Assembly (NCBI RefSeq): GCF_016482825.1
Contig: NZ_JAEMNV010000003.1
Location: 682,001-746,000 of the forward strand
DNA length: 64,000 nucleotides
Source of the DNA: Antrihabitans stalagmiti
Lineage (GTDB): Bacteria > Actinomycetota > Actinomycetes > Mycobacteriales > Mycobacteriaceae
Reading direction: 5' to 3'
Both the position numbers and the translations under genes were made by a program. Below the pieces are notes generated by a model. It worked only from the letters and a program-made list of their open reading frames with translations, had not been told where the DNA came from and did no database searches. Below, piece by piece: positions 45,640 through 53,723 of this stretch. Within the stretch, counting starts at the first letter, position 1. Every line of letters starts with the position of its first letter.

Positions 45640-46163
45640 CGTCGATCATCCTCGGCGGTGTCTTCGTCGACGAGATCGTGATCGGGCAGTTGGTCGAGGG
45701 GGATCGGGTTACCTTTCGCGTCGAAGGCGTCGCCGGACAGGCTCGGCTCGCCGGTGACGGGATCGTCGGAACGGTCTTGGTCGGGGGCATCGGCGCGCGA
45801 GCGACGGGTTTGGATGACGCGCAGGTCCTCGGGGTCGTTCTCGACGCGATCCTTCGTCGTCAAGGTGTAGGACCGGTATCCGAGCGCCATGACGAACGCG
45901 GCCAGGCCCATCGTGATGACAAGAGCGGTGAGGATCATGGCCTGGGCGAGCGGGTCCGCCGTCGACTCGGCGTCTGTCCTGGTTCGACCGACGATCGGGG
46001 GCGCGCCGTCGGGTCCGCCTGCTGTGAGGATCAGCAGGTTGACAGCGTTGCCGAAGAGCACGATGCCGAGCAGCATCTTGGTGATGCTCCGCTCGAGGAT
46101 GAGGTAGACGCCGCATGCGGACAGCACACCGATGACGATGAGTAGACCGAGATTCGCGCTCAT
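45636..46163 (-). CDS. mnhC: Mrp antiporter subunit MnhC/MrpC with acidic tail
   Basis: 175 residues. The first ~110 form the NuoK-like domain (SACGVYLILERSITKMLLGIVLFGNAVNLLIL, QAMILTALVITMGLAAF). A ~60-residue Asp/Pro-rich cytoplasmic tail follows, longer than in most MrpC proteins (about 113 residues). ATG 46163 overlaps the mnhA stop by four bases. Confidence 0.92.
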   Translation of the reverse strand: MSANLGLLIVIGVLSACGVYLILERSITKMLLGIVLFGNAVNLLILTAGGPDGAPPIVGRTRTDAESTADPLAQAMILTALVITMGLAAFVMALGYRSYTLTTKDRVENDPEDLRVIQTRRSRADAPDQDRSDDPVTGEPSLSGDAFDAKGNPIPLDQLPDHDLVDEDTAEDDRR

Positions 46164-48985
46164 CGAGTGGTCACCGACTCCGCTGCCGAATCGAGGCGAG
46201 CGCCGAGACTGCGCAGCACGTCGAGCACCAAGCCGACCACGATCAGGTAGACACCGAGGTCGAAGAACAACGACGTGACGAGTTTGATGTCGCCGATCAG
46301 CGGCAGCGTCACCTCGAGCGTGGCCGAGGACAGGACGGGTGCGCCGAGCAGCATCGATACGACTGCCGTGCCTGCCGAGAAGATCAGGCCGACACCGAGG
46401 ATCTGGCCTGCGTCGACCGGCAACGCTTCGCCGAGTTCGTACCGACCGCCGGCTAGGTAACGCAGAACGAGGGCAAGGCCCGCGGTGAGACCACCTGCGA
46501 ACCCGCCGCCCGGTGCATTGTGGCCGGAGAAGAAGAAGTAGATCGACATCACCATCATGGTCGGGAAGACGAGTCGGGTCGTGATCTCGAGGACGAGTGA
46601 GCGATGCCGCGGGTGAACGAGGTCGCCGCCGCGCAGCCACGTCGTCTGGTCGCCGAGCATGCCGAGATGTTCGGCGGGAGCGTCGGAAACCCTTGGTGCG
46701 GCGCCGAATCGTCTACTGCGGAAGACCAGCGATGCGACGCCGGTGGCGGCGACGAGGAGCACCGAGATTTCGCCGAGGGTGTCCCATGCGCGAATGTCGA
46801 CCAGTAGAACGTTGACCACGTTCTTGCCGTTGCCGATGTTGTAGGCGGCGTCGGGAAGGTCGAGGGCGATCGGCGTTGCCCTGCGAGCGTTCGTCGCGAA
46901 GGCGGCGATCGTCGTAATCGTCGCGCCGACAGCGACCGCGAGCAGGGCGCGCGGAATGTTGAACGCCGCAGCGCCACGGTCGTCGACCTCCGCGGGGAGT
47001 TTACGAAGGACGAGCACGAAGATGACCAGTGTCAGGGTCTCGACGAGAAACTGGGTGAGCGCCAAGTCGGGAGCGCCGTGCAGCGCGAAGACCACACCGC
47101 AGCCATAGCCGACCATGCCGACGAGAAGAACGCTCGCCAACCGGTTGCGCATGACTGTCGCACCGAGTGCGGCGGCGATCATCATCGCGCCGACGACGAT
47201 CTGCAACGGCGAATCCCACAGTCGCAGTTCGACTCCCGACCGGGTGCCCAACGCAAGGAAGACGACCGGTAGCAACACGAGAGTGGCGAGGATGGTTGCC
47301 TGCGTGACCGGAAGCGAACCACGCTGGGTCGTGCCGGTCATCCGCATCGAGGTCCGGTCCATGAAGCGCAGCGTCGCGTCGTAGGCGCGGTCGGCGTTGC
47401 CGAAAACTCGCCGGGCGGGTTTGATCCGCGTGATCAGGTCGTGGCGTAGGTAGAGGGCGACACCAGCGACGACGACGATTGCGGTCAAGCCGAGTGCCAG
47501 CCCGAAACCGTGCCACAGCGCGAGGTAGTAGTCGCCGGTGCCCGGCAGCGTTCGCGAGTAGCGCTCCAACAGCGTGCCGAGGTGGGCCGGAGCGATTCCG
47601 ACGACGAGACCTGCGACGGCAAGGATGGCCGGGGCTGCCAACAACAGCGGTCCGGGTGGATGCAGTTTGGCGACCGCGTTACTCGGCTCGGTTCGTTGCT
47701 TACCTGCGAACGCGTCCCAGACGAACCGCAGGCTGTACGCGAAGGTGAGGATCGCTCCGACCACGACTGCTACGAGCACAACGGTTCTCAGGCCGGAGTC
47801 CAGTGTCGGCGTCGTCGAGATGGCCGTGAAGGCGGCTTCCTTCCCGATGAACCCGAGCAGCGGCGGTAGTCCGGACATACTCAGCGCGGCCAGCGCCGCG
47901 ATGACGGCAAGCGCCGGAACCCGGCGACCCAGATGGGCCAGTTTTCGGATGTCGCGAGTACCCGTCGAGTGGTCGATGATGCCGACGACCATAAACAGCG
48001 TCGCCTTGAAGAAGGCGTGCGCGACCAGCATCGTCATGCCGGCGAGTGCTGCGTCCGGGCTGCCGATCCCGACCAGAATGATCAGCAGTCCGAGTTGGCT
48101 CACCGTGCCGAAGGCGAGGATCAGCTTGAGGTCGTATTCCTGCAGCGCACGCCAGCCTGCGATCAGCATCGACGCGATACCGAGCGGGATGATCGTGACT
48201 TTCCACGCCGTCGTATCGGCGAAGCCGGGCGCGAGCCGGGCAACGAGGTAGATGCCTGCCTTCACCATCGCGGCCGCGTGCAGATACGCGCTGACCGGCG
48301 TCGGTGCTGCCATCGCTCCCGGCAGCCAGAAGTGCATGGGTACGACTGCCGATTTGCTCAACGCGCCGATCAAGATCAGCACGATTGCTACCTGCGACAA
48401 CCAACCCGTGGGCGGTGCTGCGATCAACTCCGACAGCAGGTACGTCCCGTTCGACTGGCCGATGACGATGATGCCGACAAGCATCGCCAGACCGCCTGCC
48501 GTGGTGACGAGCAAAGCCTGCGTCGCCGCGCGACGGCTCGACGCACGTTCCGCGTAATGGCCGACGAGTAGGAACGACAACACGGTCGTCAGTTCCCAGA
48601 AGACGTACATGACCAGCAGGTTGTCGCTGGTCACGAGGCCGAACATCGCCCCGGCGAAGGCCACCATCTCTGCCGCGAAGACGCCGAGCCGAGGTTCGTC
48701 GTCTTGGAAATAGCGAGAGCAATAGACAAGTATCAGGCTGCCGATGCCGAGGATGATCGCCGACATGATCGCCGCGAGGGCGTCGAAGCGCAGGTCGATG
48801 TTCATCGAAAGACCAGGCGCCCACGTCACATGTGTGGTCGCGTCGGAATTCCAGTTTCCGATCACCCAGCCGAGACAGGCAAGGGGAACCAGCGCGAGAA
48901 CCAGGAACCCGTTGCGTCCGAGATATCGCACGCACACCGGTGCCATAAGCGCAGCAACCACGTGGGCGAGCAAAATCGCGAGCAA
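46160..48985 (-). CDS. mnhA: fused Mrp antiporter subunit MnhA-MnhB
   Basis: 941-residue membrane protein. Residues ~1-780 are MnhA (NuoL-like core with TSDNLLVMYVFWELTTVLSFLLVGHY and MHFWLPGAMAAPTPVSAYLHAAAMVKAG, then the MrpA C-terminal extension), and residues ~800-941 form an MnhB domain (VFPTMMVMSIYFFFSGHNAPGGGFAGGLTAG). There is no separate mnhB. The start is TTG 48985, preceded by GGAGTGA 5 bases upstream. First gene of the antiporter operon. Confidence 0.93.
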   Translation of the reverse strand: MLAILLAHVVAALMAPVCVRYLGRNGFLVLALVPLACLGWVIGNWNSDATTHVTWAPGLSMNIDLRFDALAAIMSAIILGIGSLILVYCSRYFQDDEPRLGVFAAEMVAFAGAMFGLVTSDNLLVMYVFWELTTVLSFLLVGHYAERASSRRAATQALLVTTAGGLAMLVGIIVIGQSNGTYLLSELIAAPPTGWLSQVAIVLILIGALSKSAVVPMHFWLPGAMAAPTPVSAYLHAAAMVKAGIYLVARLAPGFADTTAWKVTIIPLGIASMLIAGWRALQEYDLKLILAFGTVSQLGLLIILVGIGSPDAALAGMTMLVAHAFFKATLFMVVGIIDHSTGTRDIRKLAHLGRRVPALAVIAALAALSMSGLPPLLGFIGKEAAFTAISTTPTLDSGLRTVVLVAVVVGAILTFAYSLRFVWDAFAGKQRTEPSNAVAKLHPPGPLLLAAPAILAVAGLVVGIAPAHLGTLLERYSRTLPGTGDYYLALWHGFGLALGLTAIVVVAGVALYLRHDLITRIKPARRVFGNADRAYDATLRFMDRTSMRMTGTTQRGSLPVTQATILATLVLLPVVFLALGTRSGVELRLWDSPLQIVVGAMMIAAALGATVMRNRLASVLLVGMVGYGCGVVFALHGAPDLALTQFLVETLTLVIFVLVLRKLPAEVDDRGAAAFNIPRALLAVAVGATITTIAAFATNARRATPIALDLPDAAYNIGNGKNVVNVLLVDIRAWDTLGEISVLLVAATGVASLVFRSRRFGAAPRVSDAPAEHLGMLGDQTTWLRGGDLVHPRHRSLVLEITTRLVFPTMMVMSIYFFFSGHNAPGGGFAGGLTAGLALVLRYLAGGRYELGEALPVDAGQILGVGLIFSAGTAVVSMLLGAPVLSSATLEVTLPLIGDIKLVTSLFFDLGVYLIVVGLVLDVLRSLGARLDSAAESVTTR

Positions 48986-49024
48986 GCTATCACTCCGTCG
49001 GTCTGGCCGGAACCGAAGTCGGTC

Positions 49025-49055
49025 GGGCGGCGGGGTGTCGGGCGGCGGGGTGGGG
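49025..49055 (+). promoter_or_regulatory. potential G-quadruplex in a divergent promoter region
   Basis: Five G-runs of three or four (49025, 49032, 49040, 49047, 49052) with loops of 1-4 bases, produced by a tandem 15-bp repeat TCGGGCGGCGGGGTG at 49023-49052. It lies between the divergent Mrp operon and Nudix gene. Confidence 0.5.
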
Positions 49056-49130
49056 AACGAGAACGAAAGGTGTGGATAAAGACGCGTCCGAGGGACTCGA
49101 CCTTGACCCCATCCTAGTAACCTTTCGCCC

Positions 49131-49538
49131 GTGCCCGAGATTCGGACCGCTGCCCTCGCCTATGTGCGCGACCGTCGGCTGCTGCAAACGCGGTCGGTGG
49201 ACAAGGAAGCGTTCTACATGGCAGGCGGCAAAATCGACGCAGGCGAAAGTGCCGAAGACGCTCTGCATCGCGAGATTCGCGAGGAGCTCGGGTCGGCGTT
49301 GGTCCCCGCCAGCGTCTCGGAGTTGGGTGTGTTCGAGGCCGAAGCTTTCGGTCACCCGGCCGGGACGCATTTGCACATGACGTGTTTTCTCGCCGACCTG
49401 GTCGACGAGCCGGCTCCGACAAGCGAAATCGCTGAGTTGCGATATTTCACCGTCGCCGAATACGCGGCGATGCCCCACGTGGCCCCTGGTTCGATGTTGG
49501 TGTTTCGCCGCCTGCAGGCAATGGGATTGGTGGACTAG
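49131..49538 (+). CDS. Nudix hydrolase
   Basis: 135-residue NUDIX protein; Nudix box GGKIDAGESAEDALHREIREELG at about residues 26-48. Substrate unknown. GTG start; a TAGTAA box 11 bases upstream points to a leaderless transcript. Divergent from the Mrp operon. Its stop codon runs straight into hairpin repeat copy 2. Confidence 0.87.
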   Translation: MPEIRTAALAYVRDRRLLQTRSVDKEAFYMAGGKIDAGESAEDALHREIREELGSALVPASVSELGVFEAEAFGHPAGTHLHMTCFLADLVDEPAPTSEIAELRYFTVAEYAAMPHVAPGSMLVFRRLQAMGLVD

Positions 49539-49596
49539 GGCGCTCCGCGCCTCGTGAGTCTTTTCGGTGGTTCCGCCCTCCGAAAAGACTCACGAG
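49538..49596 (+). terminator. dispersed hairpin repeat, copy 2 (likely terminator)
   Basis: Same layout as 18808-18866: GGGCGCTCCGCGC beginning on the last base of the stop codon, then perfect 17-bp arms CTCGTGAGTCTTTTCGG (49551-49567) and CCGAAAAGACTCACGAG (49580-49596) around a 12-base loop. Confidence 0.7.
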
Positions 49597-49672
49597 TAGT
49601 AGGTGGAATTGTGGTCTTGTGCAGGCACTTTGCGTCGGAAACCGTGTCGGTGGGTGCCGCTATAGTTAGCAC

Positions 49673-51070
49673 ATGCTTTCGAACCCGACACCGCAACCCG
49701 CCACGGCGGTGGAAGCTGCGATGGTCGCGTTCGAAACAGCTCTCCAAGGGTTGCGTGACGTCGGATTCGGCGAACTGTCGAACAACCGCGACCGTCTCGA
49801 CCTCGTGCAACGCTTCGAAACCGCAACACGCACGATCTCCGGTTTCGGAACCGTCCTGATCGCCGACATGCAGGAACAATGGATCCCCGGCGAGCTCGGC
49901 GACTACCGCCTCGCCGACGTCCTCGCCGACACCCTGCGGATCCATCCCAGCGAAGCCAAAGCCCGCCGCAAGATCGCCGAAGACCTCGGACCCCGCACCG
50001 GATTCTCCGGCGCACCCCTGGACCCGATCTACCCGCACACCGCCGCCGCCCACCGTGACGGGGCGATCGACCGTGCCCACATCACCGTGATCCGCGAATT
50101 CTTCGCCCAGGTGCCCAGCTACGTCGATGCCGAGACCCGCGAGCAGGCCGAAGCCAAACTTGCCGAGCAAGCCCGGATCCTGCGGCCCGATCAACTCCGC
50201 CGCGCAGGCAACCGGATCCTCGCCTACCTCAATCCCGACGGCAACGCACCCGAGGTGGAGCGAGACCGCAAACGGACTTTCATCCTCGGCAAACAAGGCA
50301 CCGACCTGATGACCAAAGGCAGCTTCTGCGTCGACCCGGAACTGCGGTCCTACCTCGAAGCACTGTTCGCGAAATACGCAAAACCCGGTGTCGGAAATCC
50401 GCACGACGCTGACTCGACGGTCGATGCCGAACCGAACGAGGACGTCGTCCGACGCGACGACCGGTCGGTCGGGCAACGTCAACACGACGGGTTGACAATG
50501 GTGCTGCGGGACGCGCTCGCCTCCGGCACCCTCGGCCAGCACCGTGGACTGCCGGTCACCATGGTGGCGACCATGACCGTCAAAGAGCTCGAAGAGGCAT
50601 CCGGACACGCCATCACCGGCGGTGGATCGTTACTTCCGATCCGGGATGTGCTGCGCATGGCACGACATGCCCATCACTACCTGGCGTTGTTCGACGACGA
50701 CGGTCGACCGATCTATCTCGGTAGATCGAAACGGATCGCGCAGGGTGATCAGCGTCTGGTGTGTTATGCCCGGGACAAAGGCTGCACCTTCCCGGGATGT
50801 TGGCGACCAGCGAATATGTGTCAGTGTCATCATTGCCGGGAATGGGTGGCCGAACTCGGGCTCACGGATGTGGATCAGCTTGCGCTGGTGTGTGATTCGC
50901 ATCATCGGTTGGCTGGACTCAAAGACACCGATTGGCACACCATCGTCGCCGGACCCGATCATCAGTATCCGGGCCGGATTCTGTGGGTTCCGCCGAAACA
51001 CATCGATCCGGAACGAAAACCGAGGATCAATCACTATTTCCATCCCCACGAATATTGGGACCTCGTCTGA
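49673..51070 (+). CDS. DUF222-HNH endonuclease-like protein (13E12 repeat family)
   Basis: 465 residues: N-terminal DUF222 helical domain (about 20-320) and C-terminal HNH domain with CTFPGCWRPANMCQCHHCREW and ALVCDSHHRLAG. These are multi-copy in actinobacteria (the 13E12 family of M. tuberculosis) and often lie next to mobile or repeated DNA. The central Asn of HNH appears to be Gln (VDQLALVC), so nuclease activity is doubtful. No inverted repeats or target duplications were seen around it. Confidence 0.87.
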   Translation: MLSNPTPQPATAVEAAMVAFETALQGLRDVGFGELSNNRDRLDLVQRFETATRTISGFGTVLIADMQEQWIPGELGDYRLADVLADTLRIHPSEAKARRKIAEDLGPRTGFSGAPLDPIYPHTAAAHRDGAIDRAHITVIREFFAQVPSYVDAETREQAEAKLAEQARILRPDQLRRAGNRILAYLNPDGNAPEVERDRKRTFILGKQGTDLMTKGSFCVDPELRSYLEALFAKYAKPGVGNPHDADSTVDAEPNEDVVRRDDRSVGQRQHDGLTMVLRDALASGTLGQHRGLPVTMVATMTVKELEEASGHAITGGGSLLPIRDVLRMARHAHHYLALFDDDGRPIYLGRSKRIAQGDQRLVCYARDKGCTFPGCWRPANMCQCHHCREWVAELGLTDVDQLALVCDSHHRLAGLKDTDWHTIVAGPDHQYPGRILWVPPKHIDPERKPRINHYFHPHEYWDLV

Positions 51071-51096
51071 CAGGTCGGCTCCTGCGATACTGACGC

Positions 51097-51669
51097 ATGC
51101 TTTTCACACCGGCTGCCATCGAGGGCATTGCCGCGGGTCGAGTGACGCTTGCCTTCCGGCGCTGGGATCGTCCGCGCGTCAAGGTCGGCTCGACGATCAC
51201 GAATGCTCTCGGGGTGATCGAGATCGTGTCGGTCGAGCAGGTGGATTCGATCTCCGATACAGAAGCGATAGCAGCAGGTTTCACAGATGCAGCGGCGCTG
51301 AACAAGATCATCGACAAGCAATCGCGTAATGGCGGCGAGCTATATCGCGTGGGCGTCCGCTACGGCGGTCCCGATCCGCGTCACGCCTTGCGTGCGGATG
51401 TGAGTCTCACCGCCGACGACGTGGAGGACCTGCGAAAGCGGTTGGCGCGCATGGATGGTGCGCAACCGTGGACGCGGCAGTATTTGCGGCTCATCGAAGC
51501 CAATCCCAAGGTCGTTGCCCGCGAACTTGCGCCGCAGGTCGAGATGGAGCGCGACCCGTTCAAGCTCCGCGTGCGTAGGCTCAAGAATCTCGGCCTCACG
51601 GAGAGCCTGCCCGTCGGCTATCGACTCAGTCCGCGCGGTAAGGCATTCCTCGACTCGGAGACCGCGTGA
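51097..51669 (+). CDS. ASCH domain protein
   Basis: 190 residues. N-terminal ~85 form an ASCH (PUA-like, RNA-binding) domain: FRRWDRPRVKVGSTITNALGVIEIVSVEQVDSI. The remaining part is basic and helical (DDVEDLRKRLARMD), ending LGLTESLPVGYRLSPRGKAFL, which looks like a winged-helix segment. Probably leaderless: a GATACT box sits 6 bases before the ATG. Function unknown. Confidence 0.75.
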   Translation: MLFTPAAIEGIAAGRVTLAFRRWDRPRVKVGSTITNALGVIEIVSVEQVDSISDTEAIAAGFTDAAALNKIIDKQSRNGGELYRVGVRYGGPDPRHALRADVSLTADDVEDLRKRLARMDGAQPWTRQYLRLIEANPKVVARELAPQVEMERDPFKLRVRRLKNLGLTESLPVGYRLSPRGKAFLDSETA

Positions 51670-51689
51670 TTCTCGAACGATGATGGAGT

Positions 51690-52922
51690 TCACTCCTTCG
51701 TCGCGCGCGAGAACCACCCCACCGCAACGGTTCCGATTGCGCAGGCGAGCACAACCCCCGCGAGCGCGATACGCGGACTTCCTTGTGCTTCCGCGTCGGC
51801 GATGGATGCAAATGCCGCTGCCGTGGCTGGGATGGTCAATGCGACTACGGCCGCCAGCGGGCCGGCTCCGGGGAGGCAGACGCCGAGGGCGAAGCCGCCG
51901 AGCACCGCGACCCCGGTCAGTGCGAACAACTGCGGCAGCGCGAGTGCGATCGGGATGAGAGCGAGCGCAATGATCACACGCCACGGACGGTGTCGAAACA
52001 TCACACCGGCGGTGATGCCGGCACCGAGGCACAGCAGCGGGATGAGCAGCAATGTTGCCGAGGACGTGTACTTCTCGCCTGCGGTCGCGTACCCCGCGGC
52101 CGTCACCGCCGCCATGACGATCAAAAACGTCCCCGACCACGGACCGTCGATCCTGCCGACGAGCACCGCGCAACCGAGGATAACGGCGAACAGGACTGCC
52201 AGGGCGGCGTAGCTTCCGATCGTTCCCTTCAGGATCTGGTCGCCGACGAACACCTGCGCGGCAAGCAGCGTGACCGTCGCTGTAACCGAGACGAACGACA
52301 GCCGTAGCGGCGCGCGAGTCTCGGTCACGGGTTTCGATGTCGCCATAAACGCAGCTATCGCGGCGAGAGCCACAGCGACGACGAACAACCACATCGGCGC
52401 TGACGGGTCGGTCGGACTTGTCGCAGACGGGGTGTACGACGCCCATGGGCGCGAATCGTCTTGCAGATAGCAGTCTTTCAACAATGCAGAACCGGCGAAT
52501 CCTGTGACGAGCGCGATCGCAGACGTACCCGACGCCCGTCGCCATGCTGCTGCCGCGGCGGCGCCGAGCGCAATACCGGCTGCGATCGCTCCGACGATGG
52601 TGACCACAGTCGTGGTGGTGCCGGCAGCCAATCCCGCAACGAGCAGGGCACCGGCGGCGACCCACCACGCTGCACGGGACCCACGCAGGGCAGCACCCGC
52701 GACGACGGCGGCAACCGCGCCGAGCGCGATGCCAGCCGCGTTGACGTGCGGATTGTCAGTGATCAGTTCCGACGTGAGTACCTGAACAACGCGGTCCTCA
52801 TGATCGAGCAACGCCCGCGGCGCGACCAGCATCGACGCGGCCGTGATCGCGACGGCGAAGGATGCCGCGGTCTCGATGGCACCGGCGGACACCGTGGCTG
52901 CCGCCGTCCGCGAGGTCTGCAT
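51690..52922 (-). CDS. polytopic membrane protein of unknown function
   Basis: 410 residues with about ten Ala/Val-rich membrane segments and short loops; no recognised transport or catalytic motif. One longer loop (about 150-175) carries a Cys and several Asp/Pro residues (KDCYLQDDSRPWASY). The start ATG 52922 lies 47 bp from the divergent PEP-mutase-like gene. I do not recognise the family. Confidence 0.7.
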   Translation of the reverse strand: MQTSRTAAATVSAGAIETAASFAVAITAASMLVAPRALLDHEDRVVQVLTSELITDNPHVNAAGIALGAVAAVVAGAALRGSRAAWWVAAGALLVAGLAAGTTTTVVTIVGAIAAGIALGAAAAAAWRRASGTSAIALVTGFAGSALLKDCYLQDDSRPWASYTPSATSPTDPSAPMWLFVVAVALAAIAAFMATSKPVTETRAPLRLSFVSVTATVTLLAAQVFVGDQILKGTIGSYAALAVLFAVILGCAVLVGRIDGPWSGTFLIVMAAVTAAGYATAGEKYTSSATLLLIPLLCLGAGITAGVMFRHRPWRVIIALALIPIALALPQLFALTGVAVLGGFALGVCLPGAGPLAAVVALTIPATAAAFASIADAEAQGSPRIALAGVVLACAIGTVAVGWFSRATKE

Positions 52923-52969
52923 TGCGCGAACATACGCCCCACACGGGCACTCGAGGAATGATCGTGATC

Positions 52970-53722
52970 ATGACCTCTCTCAGCGACAAGGCAACGTCAT
53001 TCCTCCAACTGCACAAGCCGGGCGATCCGGTGATCCTGCCGACCGTGTGGGACGCCTGGTCGGCCAACCTGGCTGCCGCAGCAGGATTTGCCGGTCTCAC
53101 GGTCGGCAGTCATCCCGTTGCGGACTCGATCGGCCGGGCCGACAACGAGGGCATGACCTTCGCCGAGCTGCTCACCCGCGTCCGGCAGATCACCGACGCC
53201 GTCTCGCTGCCCGTCTCGGTCGACATCGAATCGGGCTACGGTCTGGAGCCGACGCAACTGATCGAGGGACTCCTCGACGTGGGAGCGGTCGGGTTCAACA
53301 TCGAAGACACGGTCCACAGCGAAGGCGGTCGGTTGCGTGACCCCCAAGAGCATGCCGACCTCGTCGGCAAGCTGCGTGACGTCACAGGCGCTGCGGGCGT
53401 CCACGTTGTCATCAACGCACGGACCGACTACATCATCAAGAAGCACGGCGACGAGTCGACCCGAGTCGATCAGGCGATCGCCCGCCTGAAGTTGTGCGCA
53501 GAAGCAGGTGCGGACGTTCTCTATCCGGTCGGGCTGCACGACGACGCTTCACAGCGCAGGCTGACTTCCGAACTGCCGTTGCCGGTGAACATGATCGGCG
53601 TACCAGGCAAGAGTGTCAAAGCTGAGCTGGCCGATCAGGGTGTCGCGCGAGTAAGTTTCGGCCCGCTGCTGCAGATGGCCCTTGCGGAACAGGCGAACAC
53701 ACTGTTCGAGCGCTGGAAGTGA
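52970..53722 (+). CDS. isocitrate lyase/PEP mutase family protein
   Basis: 250-residue TIM barrel of the PEP mutase/2-methylisocitrate lyase superfamily. Motifs: LPTVWDAWSANLAAAAGFAGLTVGSHPVADSIG, VDIESGYG, GFNIEDTVHSEGG and NARTDYIIKK. The KKCG catalytic loop of isocitrate lyases is absent, pointing to an oxaloacetate hydrolase/phosphonomutase-like relative. ATG 52970 (MTSLSDKA) is preferred; GTG 52964 and ATG 52958 are in frame nearer to GAGGA. Confidence 0.83.
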   Translation: MTSLSDKATSFLQLHKPGDPVILPTVWDAWSANLAAAAGFAGLTVGSHPVADSIGRADNEGMTFAELLTRVRQITDAVSLPVSVDIESGYGLEPTQLIEGLLDVGAVGFNIEDTVHSEGGRLRDPQEHADLVGKLRDVTGAAGVHVVINARTDYIIKKHGDESTRVDQAIARLKLCAEAGADVLYPVGLHDDASQRRLTSELPLPVNMIGVPGKSVKAELADQGVARVSFGPLLQMALAEQANTLFERWK

Positions 53723-53723
53723 T

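Noticed and set aside
49500-51080. 13E12-family gene plus flanking hairpin as an insertion sequence
   Set aside because: No terminal inverted repeats, target duplication or transposase were seen; the hairpin also occurs elsewhere without such a gene.
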